In this document: positions 47,210-55,875 of the stretch, one piece after another
Layout of the letters: the number at the start of each line of letters is the position of its first letter
Numbering within the stretch: the first letter of the stretch is position 1
Assembly (NCBI GenBank): GCA_019414205.1
Contig: DXML01000012.1
Coordinates: 62,001 to 126,000 of the forward strand
Origin: Collinsella sp.
GTDB lineage: Bacteria; Actinomycetota; Coriobacteriia; Coriobacteriales; Coriobacteriaceae
DNA length: 64,000 bases
Reading direction: 5' to 3'
Made by a program: the position numbers and the translations under genes
Notes under the pieces: model-generated
What the model saw: only the letters and a program-made list of their open reading frames with translations
Database searches by the model: none
Told to the model about the DNA's origin: nothing

Positions 47210-47262
47210 GAGCAAGGAGTGTCCCTGGGTGCCGGCAGAAAAGGAACGTCCCCAAGTGCTGC
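47210..47262. repeat. Partial copy of the GTCCC/GCCGGCA palindromic element
   Basis: ggagtgtccctgggtgccgg and aaaaggaacgtcccc here match, in reverse complement, the element at 31517-31583. Only one side is present, so this copy cannot form both hairpins. Confidence 0.6.
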
Positions 47263-47310
47263 CTAAATACCGTTTATCGAAGAAAAAATACCGTTCGCCG
47301 GTCATAATGA

Positions 47311-47338
47311 TTGTTCCGGCTTTGGGCTTGTCTACAAT
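47311..47338 (+). promoter_or_regulatory. Promoter of the PTS/6-phosphoglucosidase operon
   Basis: TTGTTC (47311-47316) and TACAAT (47333-47338) are 16 nt apart and lie just before the antiterminator/terminator leader. Confidence 0.6.
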
Positions 47339-47362
47339 AGCTCCCGTAAAAAGAAATGCGAA

Positions 47363-47442
47363 AGGTTACCGAGTCCCTCGGACGTGGGCCTAACCAAAGT
47401 CTTTGAACGGATGTGTCTCTATGGACGCATTCGCTTGATTTT
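47363..47442 (+). promoter_or_regulatory. Ribonucleic antiterminator (RAT)-like site and terminator in the leader
   Basis: A two-part stem, ggtta/taacc enclosing ccgag/ctcgg with an asymmetric internal loop (47364-47395), resembles the RAT element bound by BglG/LicT proteins. It is followed by a terminator-like hairpin, cggatgtgtc with gacgcattcg (with G-T pairs), then TTGATTTT (about 47408-47442). A BglG/LicT-family gene lies in the same operon. This pairing is inference from structure and context; overlap between the two stems is not clear. Confidence 0.5.
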
Positions 47443-47475
47443 AGTTGGGCTATATTTATGAAGGGACATGCCACC

Positions 47476-47988
47476 ATGGGTTTCTTTTCTCGCCTGATGG
47501 GCGGTTTGGATGAGCAGAAGACTGCATCTTCCGAGTTCGAAATCCTCGCTCCCGTTTCCGGCGAGCTTGTTCATCTGGAAAAAACCAATGACCCCGCTTT
47601 TAGCAGCCGCGCCGTGGGCGATGGCGTTGCCGTGGTTCCCCAAGAGGGAACGGTGTGCGCTCCTGTTTCCGGCACCGTCGCGGCGCTATTTCCGACTGAG
47701 CACGCGCTGGGCATCATGTCTGACGACAGCTCTGCTCAGGTGATGCTGCATATCGGAATCGACACTGTTAAACTTGAGGGCAAGGGCTTCCATGCGCTTG
47801 TTGCCCAGGGTGACCATGTCGACGCGGGCCAGCCCCTCGTCGAGGTCGATTTCGACGCGGTCCGCGCCGCCGGCTTCGATCCCACGGTCTTCGTTATCGT
47901 GTGCGAGCGCTCAGAGAATTCGACTCTTCGTGAGCATCCTTCCGGCCCTGTTGCTGTTAAAGAGCCTGTCGTCTGGCTTTCCGAGTAA
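47476..47988 (+). CDS. PTS EIIA component, glucose (Crr-like) type
   Basis: A 170-residue EIIA domain that takes phosphate from HPr and passes it to EIIB. The active-site histidine is in VMLHIGIDTVKLEG and the second conserved region is ILAPVSGELVHLEK...GDGVAVVPQEG. The protein is free-standing, and the EIIBC at 48961 lacks an EIIA, so they are a matched set; it could also serve the MurNAc-type permease at 15856. ATG 47476 has GAAGGGA upstream. First gene of the operon. Confidence 0.9.
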   Translation: MGFFSRLMGGLDEQKTASSEFEILAPVSGELVHLEKTNDPAFSSRAVGDGVAVVPQEGTVCAPVSGTVAALFPTEHALGIMSDDSSAQVMLHIGIDTVKLEGKGFHALVAQGDHVDAGQPLVEVDFDAVRAAGFDPTVFVIVCERSENSTLREHPSGPVAVKEPVVWLSE

Positions 47989-48006
47989 ATTCTTGTGGTG
48001 GGTACC

Positions 48007-48861
48007 GTGGTTATCAAGCGAGTTTTCAACAATAACGTCGCAATGGTCACTTCGGACGATGGCTCCGAGCTCGTTGTCATCGGTCGAGGCCTCTGCTTTG
48101 GCCGTCATGCCGGCGACGCTATCGATGACGCATCGGTCGAAAAGACCTATGCGCTGCAGGAGGGCACTTCTCAGGATTCGCGTACGATTGACCGCTTGGC
48201 ACATCTTTTAGAGTCCATCCCCACCGTCAACCTCGTGATTGCCGAGGACATTGTTCAGATGCTCCGTCGAGAGCTCAATGTTGATATCAACGACAAGATC
48301 CTCATTGCCCTCGCAGACCATATCGGCCTTGCTTTGGAGCGCGAGCGCAAGGGCGTCTCCTGCGAGAATCCGTTGCTGCTCGAGATCCAGCAGTTCTATC
48401 GCAAGGAGTATGCGCTTGCGGGCCGTGCGCTGCAGATTGTCAAGGAGTATATGGGCATCCAGATGAGCGAAGAAGAGCAGGGTTTTATTACGCTGCATAT
48501 CGTCAACGCCACCATGCCGCAACGCTCCGACCGTCTCATCATCTCGGTCCAGCTTGTTCGCGACGTGCTCGCGATTGTTTCCGAACGCTATGCTACGACC
48601 CTCGATAACACCTCGCTGCCCTATGAGCGTTTCGTTCGTCACCTGCAGTTTTTCGCACAGCGAGCGCTCGATCCTGCGGCCGGGCAAATCAATGGCGACG
48701 CGCTGTTCCGAATCGATGAAACGGCGTACCCGTGCGCATTCTCGTGCGCGGACGCCATAGCCGACCACTTAGCGTCTACCTATAACGTCGTCGTTACCGA
48801 TGCCGAGAAGAGTTATCTCGCATATCACATTGTTAACCTGCTTGGAGAACCTGGTCTCTAG
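48007..48861 (+). CDS. BglG/LicT family transcriptional antiterminator
   Basis: An antiterminator of about 284 residues with an N-terminal RNA-binding CAT domain (MVIKRVFNNNVAMVTSDDG, the typical start of LicT proteins) and two PTS regulation domains with the conserved histidines (LADHIGLALERER, FITLHIVNAT; PRD2 near ADAIADHLASTYNV and YHIVNLL). Phosphorylation by the PTS would control its binding to the leader RNA. Start is GTG at 48007 on the basis of the family N-terminus; GTG codons at 47995 and 47998 are alternatives. It lies between EIIA and EIIBC. Confidence 0.88.
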   Translation: MVIKRVFNNNVAMVTSDDGSELVVIGRGLCFGRHAGDAIDDASVEKTYALQEGTSQDSRTIDRLAHLLESIPTVNLVIAEDIVQMLRRELNVDINDKILIALADHIGLALERERKGVSCENPLLLEIQQFYRKEYALAGRALQIVKEYMGIQMSEEEQGFITLHIVNATMPQRSDRLIISVQLVRDVLAIVSERYATTLDNTSLPYERFVRHLQFFAQRALDPAAGQINGDALFRIDETAYPCAFSCADAIADHLASTYNVVVTDAEKSYLAYHIVNLLGEPGL

Positions 48862-48960
48862 GCATAACGTGCCCACACATCGATTGATATAAGGCAAGGC
48901 TCACGGTCTTGTCCAGGGCACATCTGTCTTAATTTGCGGAAAAGGAAGGGGAGTACCGCT

Positions 48961-50577
48961 ATGACCGCAAAAAAGAAGTTCAATTTCAAAGCGCCGTTGG
49001 AGGTGTTCGCGAAGTCAACCGTTCAGCCGATGATGTATCTCTCGGTTGCCGGCATTCTGCTCATCGTGGGCATTATTCTGACCAACAAGACCATCTGCGC
49101 CGTGATTCCTGTGCTGGGCTCCGGTCCGTTCCAGCTTGTGGGCGCCGTTGTCTATCAGTCGCTGATGTTTATCATCAACAACCTCTCGATTCTGTTCTGC
49201 GTGGGCATCGCCGGCGCCATGGCAAAGAAGAACAAGGGCCATGCTTCGCTGATCGCCCTGATGTCGTTCTTCCTGTTCCTGCAGGCCAATAACATCGTGC
49301 TCAACGCCACCGGCTCTCTTGCCGAAGCGAGCGGCATGCTCGGCCTTACCGGAACCGGCCAGAGCACCGTTATGGGCATTCAGGTGCTCGATACCGGCGT
49401 GTTTGGCGGCATCATTCTTGGTTGCATCACCGGTGCCGTGTTCAACAAGTACTCGAACAAGCAGTTCCCCATTGCCCTTTCGATGTTCTCGGGCGTTCGC
49501 TTCCCGTTCCTGATCATGATCATCATCTCCTGGATCATGGGCGCTGGCTTCTGCATCGTTTGGCCTCCGGTTCAGGGTGCCATCTCCTCCGTTGCCGGCA
49601 TCATTAAAGAGTCGGGCAACATCGGTCTGTTCATCTACGGCATGCTCAACAAGCTGCTCGTTCCCACCGGTCTGCACCACCTCATCTACACCCCGTTCCA
49701 GTTCTCCGATGTGGGCGGCACCCTTACGCTGGGTGATCAGGTTATCGCCGGCGCCTATCCCATCCGTGTTGCCGAGATGGCAATGACGGGCCAGCCCTTC
49801 TCCGATAGCACCTACTTCAACAGCTATACCTTCAACAACCTGTGGCCCTACATCGGTATCGGTCTCGCCTTTATCTTCACCGCTTACAAGGGGAACAAGG
49901 ATAAGACCAAGGCCGTTATCATCCCGCTGATCATCACCGCCGTGCTCTCCTGCGTGACCGAGCCCATGGACTTCCTCTTTGTCTTTGCCGCTCCCGTGCT
50001 CTTTGTCGTTCACTCGATTCTTTCCGGCATCTTCCTGGTTCTGCTCAAGGTCCTCTCCGTGCCCGCTTCGACTGCAGGCGGCATCATCAACATCGTGGTT
50101 TCCAACCTGGTCCTTGGTGTTGATAAGACCAACTGGCCGGTCATGCTGGTGCTTGGAGTCGTCAACGCCGCTCTGTACTTCTTCCTCTTCACCTTCCTTA
50201 TTAAGAAGCTCAACCTCCACACGCCTGGTCGCGAGGAGGAGTCCGAGCTCGCCGAGTCCGTTGCCGAGGGCGAAGCTGCCGCGTCTGTTGCGGTGAAGCA
50301 GGGCGCTGTTGCCGCGGCCCCCGCAGAGGGCGTCGATGCAGGTATTGCCGACCTGGTCGCAGGTCTTGGTGGCAAGGACAACATCGAGGAGCTCGAGAAC
50401 TGCTTTACGCGTCTCCGCGTGAACGTTAAGAACCCGGACCTCATCAATGAGGACCTCATCAACCACGTGCCCAACAGCGGCATCAACCGCAACGGCAATA
50501 ATATCCAGATCATCTTTGGCATGAAGGTCGCCGAGATGCGCGACAAGGTCGAAAACGCAATTGAGAAGGAGCAGTAA
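48961..50577 (+). CDS. PTS EIICB, alpha-glucoside (maltose/glucose) family
   Basis: A 538-residue permease of the glucose/glucoside PTS class: N-terminal EIIC with about ten membrane helices (LLVPTGLHHLIYTPFQF; CVTEPMDFLFVFAAPVLF), a charged Ala/Glu linker near residues 425-460, and a C-terminal EIIB with the phosphocysteine in LENCFTRLRVNVKN. With the downstream GH4 enzyme carrying a 6-phospho-alpha-glucosidase motif, the substrate is most likely maltose or a related alpha-glucoside. AAGGAAGGGGAG precedes ATG 48961. It is followed by the hydrolase after 3 bp. Confidence 0.88.
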   Translation: MTAKKKFNFKAPLEVFAKSTVQPMMYLSVAGILLIVGIILTNKTICAVIPVLGSGPFQLVGAVVYQSLMFIINNLSILFCVGIAGAMAKKNKGHASLIALMSFFLFLQANNIVLNATGSLAEASGMLGLTGTGQSTVMGIQVLDTGVFGGIILGCITGAVFNKYSNKQFPIALSMFSGVRFPFLIMIIISWIMGAGFCIVWPPVQGAISSVAGIIKESGNIGLFIYGMLNKLLVPTGLHHLIYTPFQFSDVGGTLTLGDQVIAGAYPIRVAEMAMTGQPFSDSTYFNSYTFNNLWPYIGIGLAFIFTAYKGNKDKTKAVIIPLIITAVLSCVTEPMDFLFVFAAPVLFVVHSILSGIFLVLLKVLSVPASTAGGIINIVVSNLVLGVDKTNWPVMLVLGVVNAALYFFLFTFLIKKLNLHTPGREEESELAESVAEGEAAASVAVKQGAVAAAPAEGVDAGIADLVAGLGGKDNIEELENCFTRLRVNVKNPDLINEDLINHVPNSGINRNGNNIQIIFGMKVAEMRDKVENAIEKEQ

Positions 50578-50580
50578 ACA

Positions 50581-51963
50581 ATGATCATTACTCTGTGTGG
50601 TGGCGGATCCACCTTTACCCCCGGCATCGTCAAGTCCATCGCTCTGCGCAAGGACGAGCTCGACGTTGACGAGATTCGTCTGTACGACATCAACGAGGAG
50701 CGCCAGCGCAAGATCGGCGTGCTCGTGGACTGGATTCTGCACGAGGACCTCGGCCTGGACATCAAGCTCACGGTGACCACCGACAAGGAGACTGCCTTTA
50801 CGGACGCGAGCTTCGTGTTTGCCCAGATGCGCGTGGGCGGCTATGCCATGCGCGAGCAGGACGAGAAGATTCCGCTGCGTCACGGCTGCGTGGGCCAGGA
50901 GACCTGCGGTTGCGGCGGCCTTGCCTACGGCATGCGCACCATCTTCCCCATGGTCGAGCTGATTGACGACGTTGAGAAGTATGCCAAGAAGGACTACTGG
51001 ATTCTTAACTACTCCAACCCTGCCGCCATCGTGTCCGAGGGCTGCCGCGTGCTGCGTCCCAACGCTCGCATCATCAACATCTGCGACATGCCGATCGCAA
51101 TCATCGACGTGGTTTGCGCCGCGCTCGATATCGACAAGAAGGATGTCGAGTACGATTACTTTGGCCTCAACCACTTTGGTTGGTTCACCTCGATCCGCCA
51201 CAAGGGCGAGGAGGTGCTCCCGCAGCTGCGCGAGTACATCAAGGAGCATGAGATTCTGCTGCCCGATTCCTACCTCAAGGGCATGAGCTCGCTGATGTCC
51301 AAGAAGCCCGAGGAGGCCACCGACGAGCACCCCGAGCAGAACCGCCACACCAAGGGCAGCTGGTACTACGTCTGGAAGGGCGAGTACGAGATCATGGAGT
51401 GCTTCCCGGAGTACCTGCCCAACACGTATCTGAACTACTACCTGCAGCAGAAGGAGTTCGTCGAGCATTCCAACCCCGAGCGCACCCGTGCAAACGAGGT
51501 TGAGGAGACGCGCGAGAAGAACCTCTTCGACGGCATCGACCATTACGAGAAGACGGGCGAGATCGACGAGAGCACGTTCTATGCGGGCAGCCACGGCGAC
51601 TGGATTGCCGACCTGGCCATCGCTCTGAAGAACGATACCAAGCAGCGCTTCCTGGTCATTTGCGAGAACAAGGGCGCTATCCCCAACATGCCCTACGACG
51701 CCATGGTCGAGCTGCCTGCCTACATTGGCAAGAACGGCCCCGAGGTCATCAGCCGCGACAACATTCCGCTGTTCCAGCAGGGTCTTATGATGCAGCAGCT
51801 GAACTCCGAGAAGCTCGTGGTCGAGGCCACGATCGAGGGTTCGTACGAGAAGGCACTCAAGGCCTTTACGCTCAACAAGACCGTGCCGTCGATGAAGGTC
51901 GCCAAGGAAGTTCTCGACGACATGATCGAGGCCAACAAGGACTTCTGGCCCGAGCTTAGCTAA
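50581..51963 (+). CDS. GH4 6-phospho-alpha-glucosidase
   Basis: A 460-residue family 4 glycosidase, which uses NAD+ and a divalent metal to hydrolyse PTS-phosphorylated disaccharides. The NAD site is LCGGGSTFTPGIVKSI at the N-terminus; the metal ligands are Cys168 in the motif CDMPI and His198 in NHFGWF. CDMP is the version found in alpha-specific members such as GlvA, whereas beta-specific ones have CN.P, so alpha specificity is favoured. It ends the PTS operon and is followed by a strong terminator. Confidence 0.9.
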   Translation: MIITLCGGGSTFTPGIVKSIALRKDELDVDEIRLYDINEERQRKIGVLVDWILHEDLGLDIKLTVTTDKETAFTDASFVFAQMRVGGYAMREQDEKIPLRHGCVGQETCGCGGLAYGMRTIFPMVELIDDVEKYAKKDYWILNYSNPAAIVSEGCRVLRPNARIINICDMPIAIIDVVCAALDIDKKDVEYDYFGLNHFGWFTSIRHKGEEVLPQLREYIKEHEILLPDSYLKGMSSLMSKKPEEATDEHPEQNRHTKGSWYYVWKGEYEIMECFPEYLPNTYLNYYLQQKEFVEHSNPERTRANEVEETREKNLFDGIDHYEKTGEIDESTFYAGSHGDWIADLAIALKNDTKQRFLVICENKGAIPNMPYDAMVELPAYIGKNGPEVISRDNIPLFQQGLMMQQLNSEKLVVEATIEGSYEKALKAFTLNKTVPSMKVAKEVLDDMIEANKDFWPELS

Positions 51964-52012
51964 AGACAGAAGGTCGCTGGCACAAAAGAGCCGCTGACCG
52001 TAAAACTTGACC

Positions 52013-52055
52013 AATGCCCCGTCCACGTGATTGCGTGGACGGGGCATTGTCATTT
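52013..52055 (+). terminator. Terminator of the PTS/GH4 operon
   Basis: A perfect 15-bp stem, aatgccccgtccacg with cgtggacggggcatt, around a tgattg hexaloop. The following T-rich stretch is weak (TGTCATTTGG). Confidence 0.8.
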
Positions 52056-52235
52056 GGTAACGCGTTTTATCAAATATGGCATTTATCTGCGGAAATGTTC
52101 GTTTTCACCGCTAAGGACGACGTTTCATACCGCCTGCCGAACCGTGTCGCTGCCAAGCAATTTTATAGGTCAGTGTTGTGCGTGTAGCAACTTCGCTCGG
52201 TCTCGCCTCCGGGCTGCCATGTGAGAGGGGATCTT

Positions 52236-54068
52236 ATGGCTCGACTGCACGTAATGGAACGCAGCCACGCTCAGGCCGTCATGGACGACCTGCACGATGC
52301 GCTCGGACGCCGTCTGGCGGTGAGTTCGCTCGCCCCGTGTCCCGTTGTGTTTACGGCAGCGCTCGTCAACCTGTGTTCCACTCAGAGCTGCGGCAAGTGC
52401 ACACCCTGCCGCGTGGGCCTGAGCGCGCTGTGCGACCTGCTCGCCGACGTGCTTGAGGGCCGAGCCGATGAGTCCACGCTCAATCTGATCGAGCGTACGG
52501 CCCGCACCATCTACCTTTCGAGCGACTGCGCCATCGGCTACGAGGCGGGCGCCATGGCACTCACCGCCATTCGCGGCTTCCGCGACGACTTTGAGCACCA
52601 CATCCGCGAGCATTCCTGCGGCTTTGATCGCGAGGCGCGCGTTCCGTGCGTCTCGGGCTGCCCGGCGCACGTCGACATCCCCGGGTACATTTCGCTCGTC
52701 GAGGCCGGCCGCTATGCCGATGCCGTCAAGGTCATCCGCAAGAATAACCCGCTGCCGCTCGTCTGCGGCCTGGTGTGCGAGCATCCCTGCGAGATGCACT
52801 GCCGCCGCGGCATGGTCGACGACCCCATGAACATCCTCGCCCTCAAGCGTTTTGCCGTCGAGCATAGTGACCTCAACGACCACAAGCCGCATGTCGTGGA
52901 CAATACCGGCAAGCGTGTCGCTGTGGTCGGCGGCGGCCCGGCTGGCCTCTCCTGCGCCTATTATCTGGCCGTGATGGGCCATAAGGTGACGATTTTTGAG
53001 CAGCGTCACCACCTGGGTGGCATGCTACGCTACGGTATCCCCAGTTATCGTCTGCCGCGTGAGCGCCTGCAGGCCGAGATCGACTGGATCTTGAGCGCCG
53101 GCATCGACGTGGAGCTCGACCACTCTGTGCGCGGCGAGGAGCTCGCCCGCCTGCGTGACGAGTACGATGCCGTCTACCTGGCCATCGGTGCCCACAACGA
53201 CAAGAAGCTCGGCCTTCCGGGCGAAGAGGCGCCCGGCGTGGAGTCGGCCGTCAAGATGCTGCGCGCCATCGGCGACGACGAGCTGCCCGACCTGAGCGGT
53301 CAGCGCGTGTGCGTCATCGGTGGCGGCAACGTTGCCATGGACGTGGCCCGCTCTGCCGTGCGCTGCGGTGCCGAGAAGGTGAGCATCGTCTACCGCCGCC
53401 GCATCTGCGACATGACGGCCCAGGACGCCGAGATCGCCGGCGCCCAGGCCGAGGGTTGCGAGGTGCTGGAGTTGACGGCCCCGCTCGCCATCGAGACGGG
53501 TGAGGAAGGTCTCGTGTGCGGCCTGCGCGTGCAGCCGCAGATTATCGGCGAGCCCCGCCGTGGTCGTCCGGCTCCGCGTGCCGCTGCCACGCCCGAACGC
53601 ATCATCCCCTGCGAGCGCGTGTTTGTGGCGATTGGCCAGGACATCGATTCCAAGTCGTTTGAGGAGATGGGCATTGCCTGCAAGTGGGGCTGCGTCGTCA
53701 CCGACTCGGACGGCGCCGTGCCCAACTTCGACGGCCTCTTTAGCGGCGGCGACTGCCAGACCGGCCCCGCCACCGTCATCCGCGCCATCAACGCTGGCCG
53801 TGTGGCCTCGGCAAACATTGACCGCTACCTGGGCTTTGATCACAAGATTAAACTCGAGGTCGAGCTGCCGACCGTCCAGTTTAAGGGCAAGCACGAGTGC
53901 GGTCGCTGCGAGCTGGGCGAGCGCGAGGCCGGCGAGCGTATTCACGATTGGAATCTGGTCGAGCAAGGTCTTACCGAGCAGGAGGCGCGCCAGGAGGCGA
54001 GCCGCTGCCTGCGCTGCGACCACTTTGGCTTTGGTGCGTTCCGCGGAGGGAGGAACCTGGAATGGTAG
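52236..54068 (+). CDS. NuoF-like/GltD-like fusion oxidoreductase (NAD(P)H-linked partner of the hydrogenase)
   Basis: A 610-residue flavo-iron-sulphur protein. The N-terminal about 100 residues carry the NuoF-type [4Fe-4S] motif SCGKCTPCRVG and a later Cys (SSDCAIG). The rest is GltD-like: Cys-rich N-domain (VPCVSGCPAHVDIPGYISL; CGLVCEHPCEMHC), FAD motif RVAVVGGGPAGLSCAYYLA and NAD(P) motif RVCVIGGGNVAMDVARSA, with a final CLRCDHFG. It lacks the NuoF FMN/NADH domain. It overlaps the start of the [FeFe] hydrogenase gene, so it likely links the hydrogenase to NAD(P)H. ATG 52236 has GAGAGGGG upstream. Confidence 0.85.
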   Translation: MARLHVMERSHAQAVMDDLHDALGRRLAVSSLAPCPVVFTAALVNLCSTQSCGKCTPCRVGLSALCDLLADVLEGRADESTLNLIERTARTIYLSSDCAIGYEAGAMALTAIRGFRDDFEHHIREHSCGFDREARVPCVSGCPAHVDIPGYISLVEAGRYADAVKVIRKNNPLPLVCGLVCEHPCEMHCRRGMVDDPMNILALKRFAVEHSDLNDHKPHVVDNTGKRVAVVGGGPAGLSCAYYLAVMGHKVTIFEQRHHLGGMLRYGIPSYRLPRERLQAEIDWILSAGIDVELDHSVRGEELARLRDEYDAVYLAIGAHNDKKLGLPGEEAPGVESAVKMLRAIGDDELPDLSGQRVCVIGGGNVAMDVARSAVRCGAEKVSIVYRRRICDMTAQDAEIAGAQAEGCEVLELTAPLAIETGEEGLVCGLRVQPQIIGEPRRGRPAPRAAATPERIIPCERVFVAIGQDIDSKSFEEMGIACKWGCVVTDSDGAVPNFDGLFSGGDCQTGPATVIRAINAGRVASANIDRYLGFDHKIKLEVELPTVQFKGKHECGRCELGEREAGERIHDWNLVEQGLTEQEARQEASRCLRCDHFGFGAFRGGRNLEW

Positions 54069-55873
54069 AGCTCAACAACCCCACCGTCAGCGACAACACC
54101 GAAAATGGAGCGCATAACATGGTCAAGCTCACGATCGATAATTGCGAGGTCGTGGTGTCCGAGCACACCACGATCCTGGATGCAGCCAAGTCCGTCGGCA
54201 TCCAGATTCCCACCCTGTGCTATCTGCGCGATCTAAACGAGATCGGCGGCTGCCGCGTGTGCGTGGTCGAGGTCGAGGGCTGCGACCAGCTGGTTGCCGC
54301 CTGCAACAACTACGTGCTCGACGGCATGGTGGTCCACACCAACAGCCCCAAGGCTCGCGAGGCTCGTCGCACCAACGTGCAGCTGCTGCTGTCGCAGCAC
54401 GATGCGCAGTGCGCGAGCTGCGTGCGCAGCGGTAACTGCAACCTGCAGACCATCGCCAACGACCTGGGCATTTTCTACCTGCCGTATCAAAAGCACTTGG
54501 CGCGCGAGGGCTGGGACTTCGATTTTCCCATCATTCGCGACAACGACAAGTGCATCAAGTGCATGCGTTGCATCAAGGTGTGCGAAAACGTGCAGGGGCT
54601 GGGGATTTGGGACCTGACCAATCGCGCTACGCACACCGCCGTGGGTACCCGCGGGCGCGCGCCGATTGGCAAGACCGATTGCGTCGCATGCGGCCAGTGC
54701 ATCACGCATTGCCCGACGGGCGCGCTGCGCGAGCGTGACGACACCGAGACCGTGTTCGACGCCATCGCCGATCCCGACAAGATCGTGCTGGTGCAGATCG
54801 CGCCGGCTGTGCGTAGCGCTTGGGGCGAGGAGCTCGGCATCCCGCGCGAGGAGGCCACCGTCGAGCGCCTGGCGTGCGCGCTGCGCCGCGTGGGCTTTGA
54901 GTACGTGTTCGATACCGATTTCTCGGCCGACCTCACCATTATGGAGGAGGGCTCCGAGTTGCTCGAGCGCCTGGGTAAGGCCGCCAAGGGCGAGGGCGAC
55001 AGCCGCGGCTGGCCCATGTTCACGAGCTGCTGCCCGGGCTGGGTGCGCTTTGTGAAGGCGCGCTATCCGGAGTTTGTCGACAGCCTGTCCACGTCCAAGT
55101 CGCCGCAGCAGATGTTCGGCGCCATTGCCAAGACGTACTACGCCAAGGTGTTGGGCGTGGAGCCCGAGCGCCTGTTCGTGGTGTCCGTGATGCCGTGCAC
55201 GGCCAAGAAGGCCGAGTGTGCGCTGCCGAGCATGGTGGGCGAGGGCGGCGTGCCCGATGTGGACGTTGCGCTGACGGTGCGCGAGATGGTACGCATGATT
55301 CGCGCGAGCCACGTGAGCGTCGACACGCTTACCGAGGAGCCGCTCGATACGCCGCTGGGCTTCGGCACGGGCGCGGGCGTGATCTTTGGCGCCACGGGAG
55401 GCGTGATGGAGGCTGCCGTGCGCTCGGCCTATTACCTGGTGACGGGCAAGAACCCCGATGCGGATTTCTTTACCGACGTGCGTGGCCTGAATGGCTGGAA
55501 GGAGGCCGTGGCCGATATCGATGGCACCAAGGTGCGCGTCGCCGTGGCGCACGGGCTGGGCAACGCTGCCCGCCTGCTCGATGCGATTCGCGACGGCCGT
55601 GCGAGCTATGACTTCGTCGAGGTCATGGCGTGCCCGGGCGGCTGCGTCGGTGGCGGCGGTCAGCCCATTCACGACGGCTGCGAGCTGGCGGCCGAGCGCG
55701 GCCAGGTGCTGTGGGGCCTGGATGCCGCTGCGGACATTCGCTTCTCGCACGAGAACCCCGATGTTCAGGCGTGCTACCGCGAGTTTTTGGGCGCGCCGCT
55801 CTCGCCGCTGGCCGAGGAGTTGCTGCATACCGACCATCACGCCTGGTCGATGCCTAACGAGGGGAAGTGCTAA
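54062..55873 (+). CDS. [FeFe] hydrogenase catalytic subunit (group A)
   Basis: A 603-residue hydrogenase that makes or consumes H2. N-terminal [2Fe-2S] domain (Cys53, 64, 67, 81), His-ligated [4Fe-4S] site (HDAQCASCVRSGNC, from His113), two four-Cys clusters (CIKCMRCIKVC; CVACGQCITHCP), then the H-cluster motifs L1 FTSCCPGW (about 320-327), L2 MPCTAKKAE (377-385) and L3 EVMACPGGCVGGGGQP. ATG 54062 overlaps the preceding stop and has GGAGGGAGG upstream; an internal ATG at 54119 is an alternative. Maturases HydE/F/G are not in this window. Confidence 0.95.
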   Translation: MVELNNPTVSDNTENGAHNMVKLTIDNCEVVVSEHTTILDAAKSVGIQIPTLCYLRDLNEIGGCRVCVVEVEGCDQLVAACNNYVLDGMVVHTNSPKAREARRTNVQLLLSQHDAQCASCVRSGNCNLQTIANDLGIFYLPYQKHLAREGWDFDFPIIRDNDKCIKCMRCIKVCENVQGLGIWDLTNRATHTAVGTRGRAPIGKTDCVACGQCITHCPTGALRERDDTETVFDAIADPDKIVLVQIAPAVRSAWGEELGIPREEATVERLACALRRVGFEYVFDTDFSADLTIMEEGSELLERLGKAAKGEGDSRGWPMFTSCCPGWVRFVKARYPEFVDSLSTSKSPQQMFGAIAKTYYAKVLGVEPERLFVVSVMPCTAKKAECALPSMVGEGGVPDVDVALTVREMVRMIRASHVSVDTLTEEPLDTPLGFGTGAGVIFGATGGVMEAAVRSAYYLVTGKNPDADFFTDVRGLNGWKEAVADIDGTKVRVAVAHGLGNAARLLDAIRDGRASYDFVEVMACPGGCVGGGGQPIHDGCELAAERGQVLWGLDAAADIRFSHENPDVQACYREFLGAPLSPLAEELLHTDHHAWSMPNEGKC

Positions 55874-55875
55874 CG

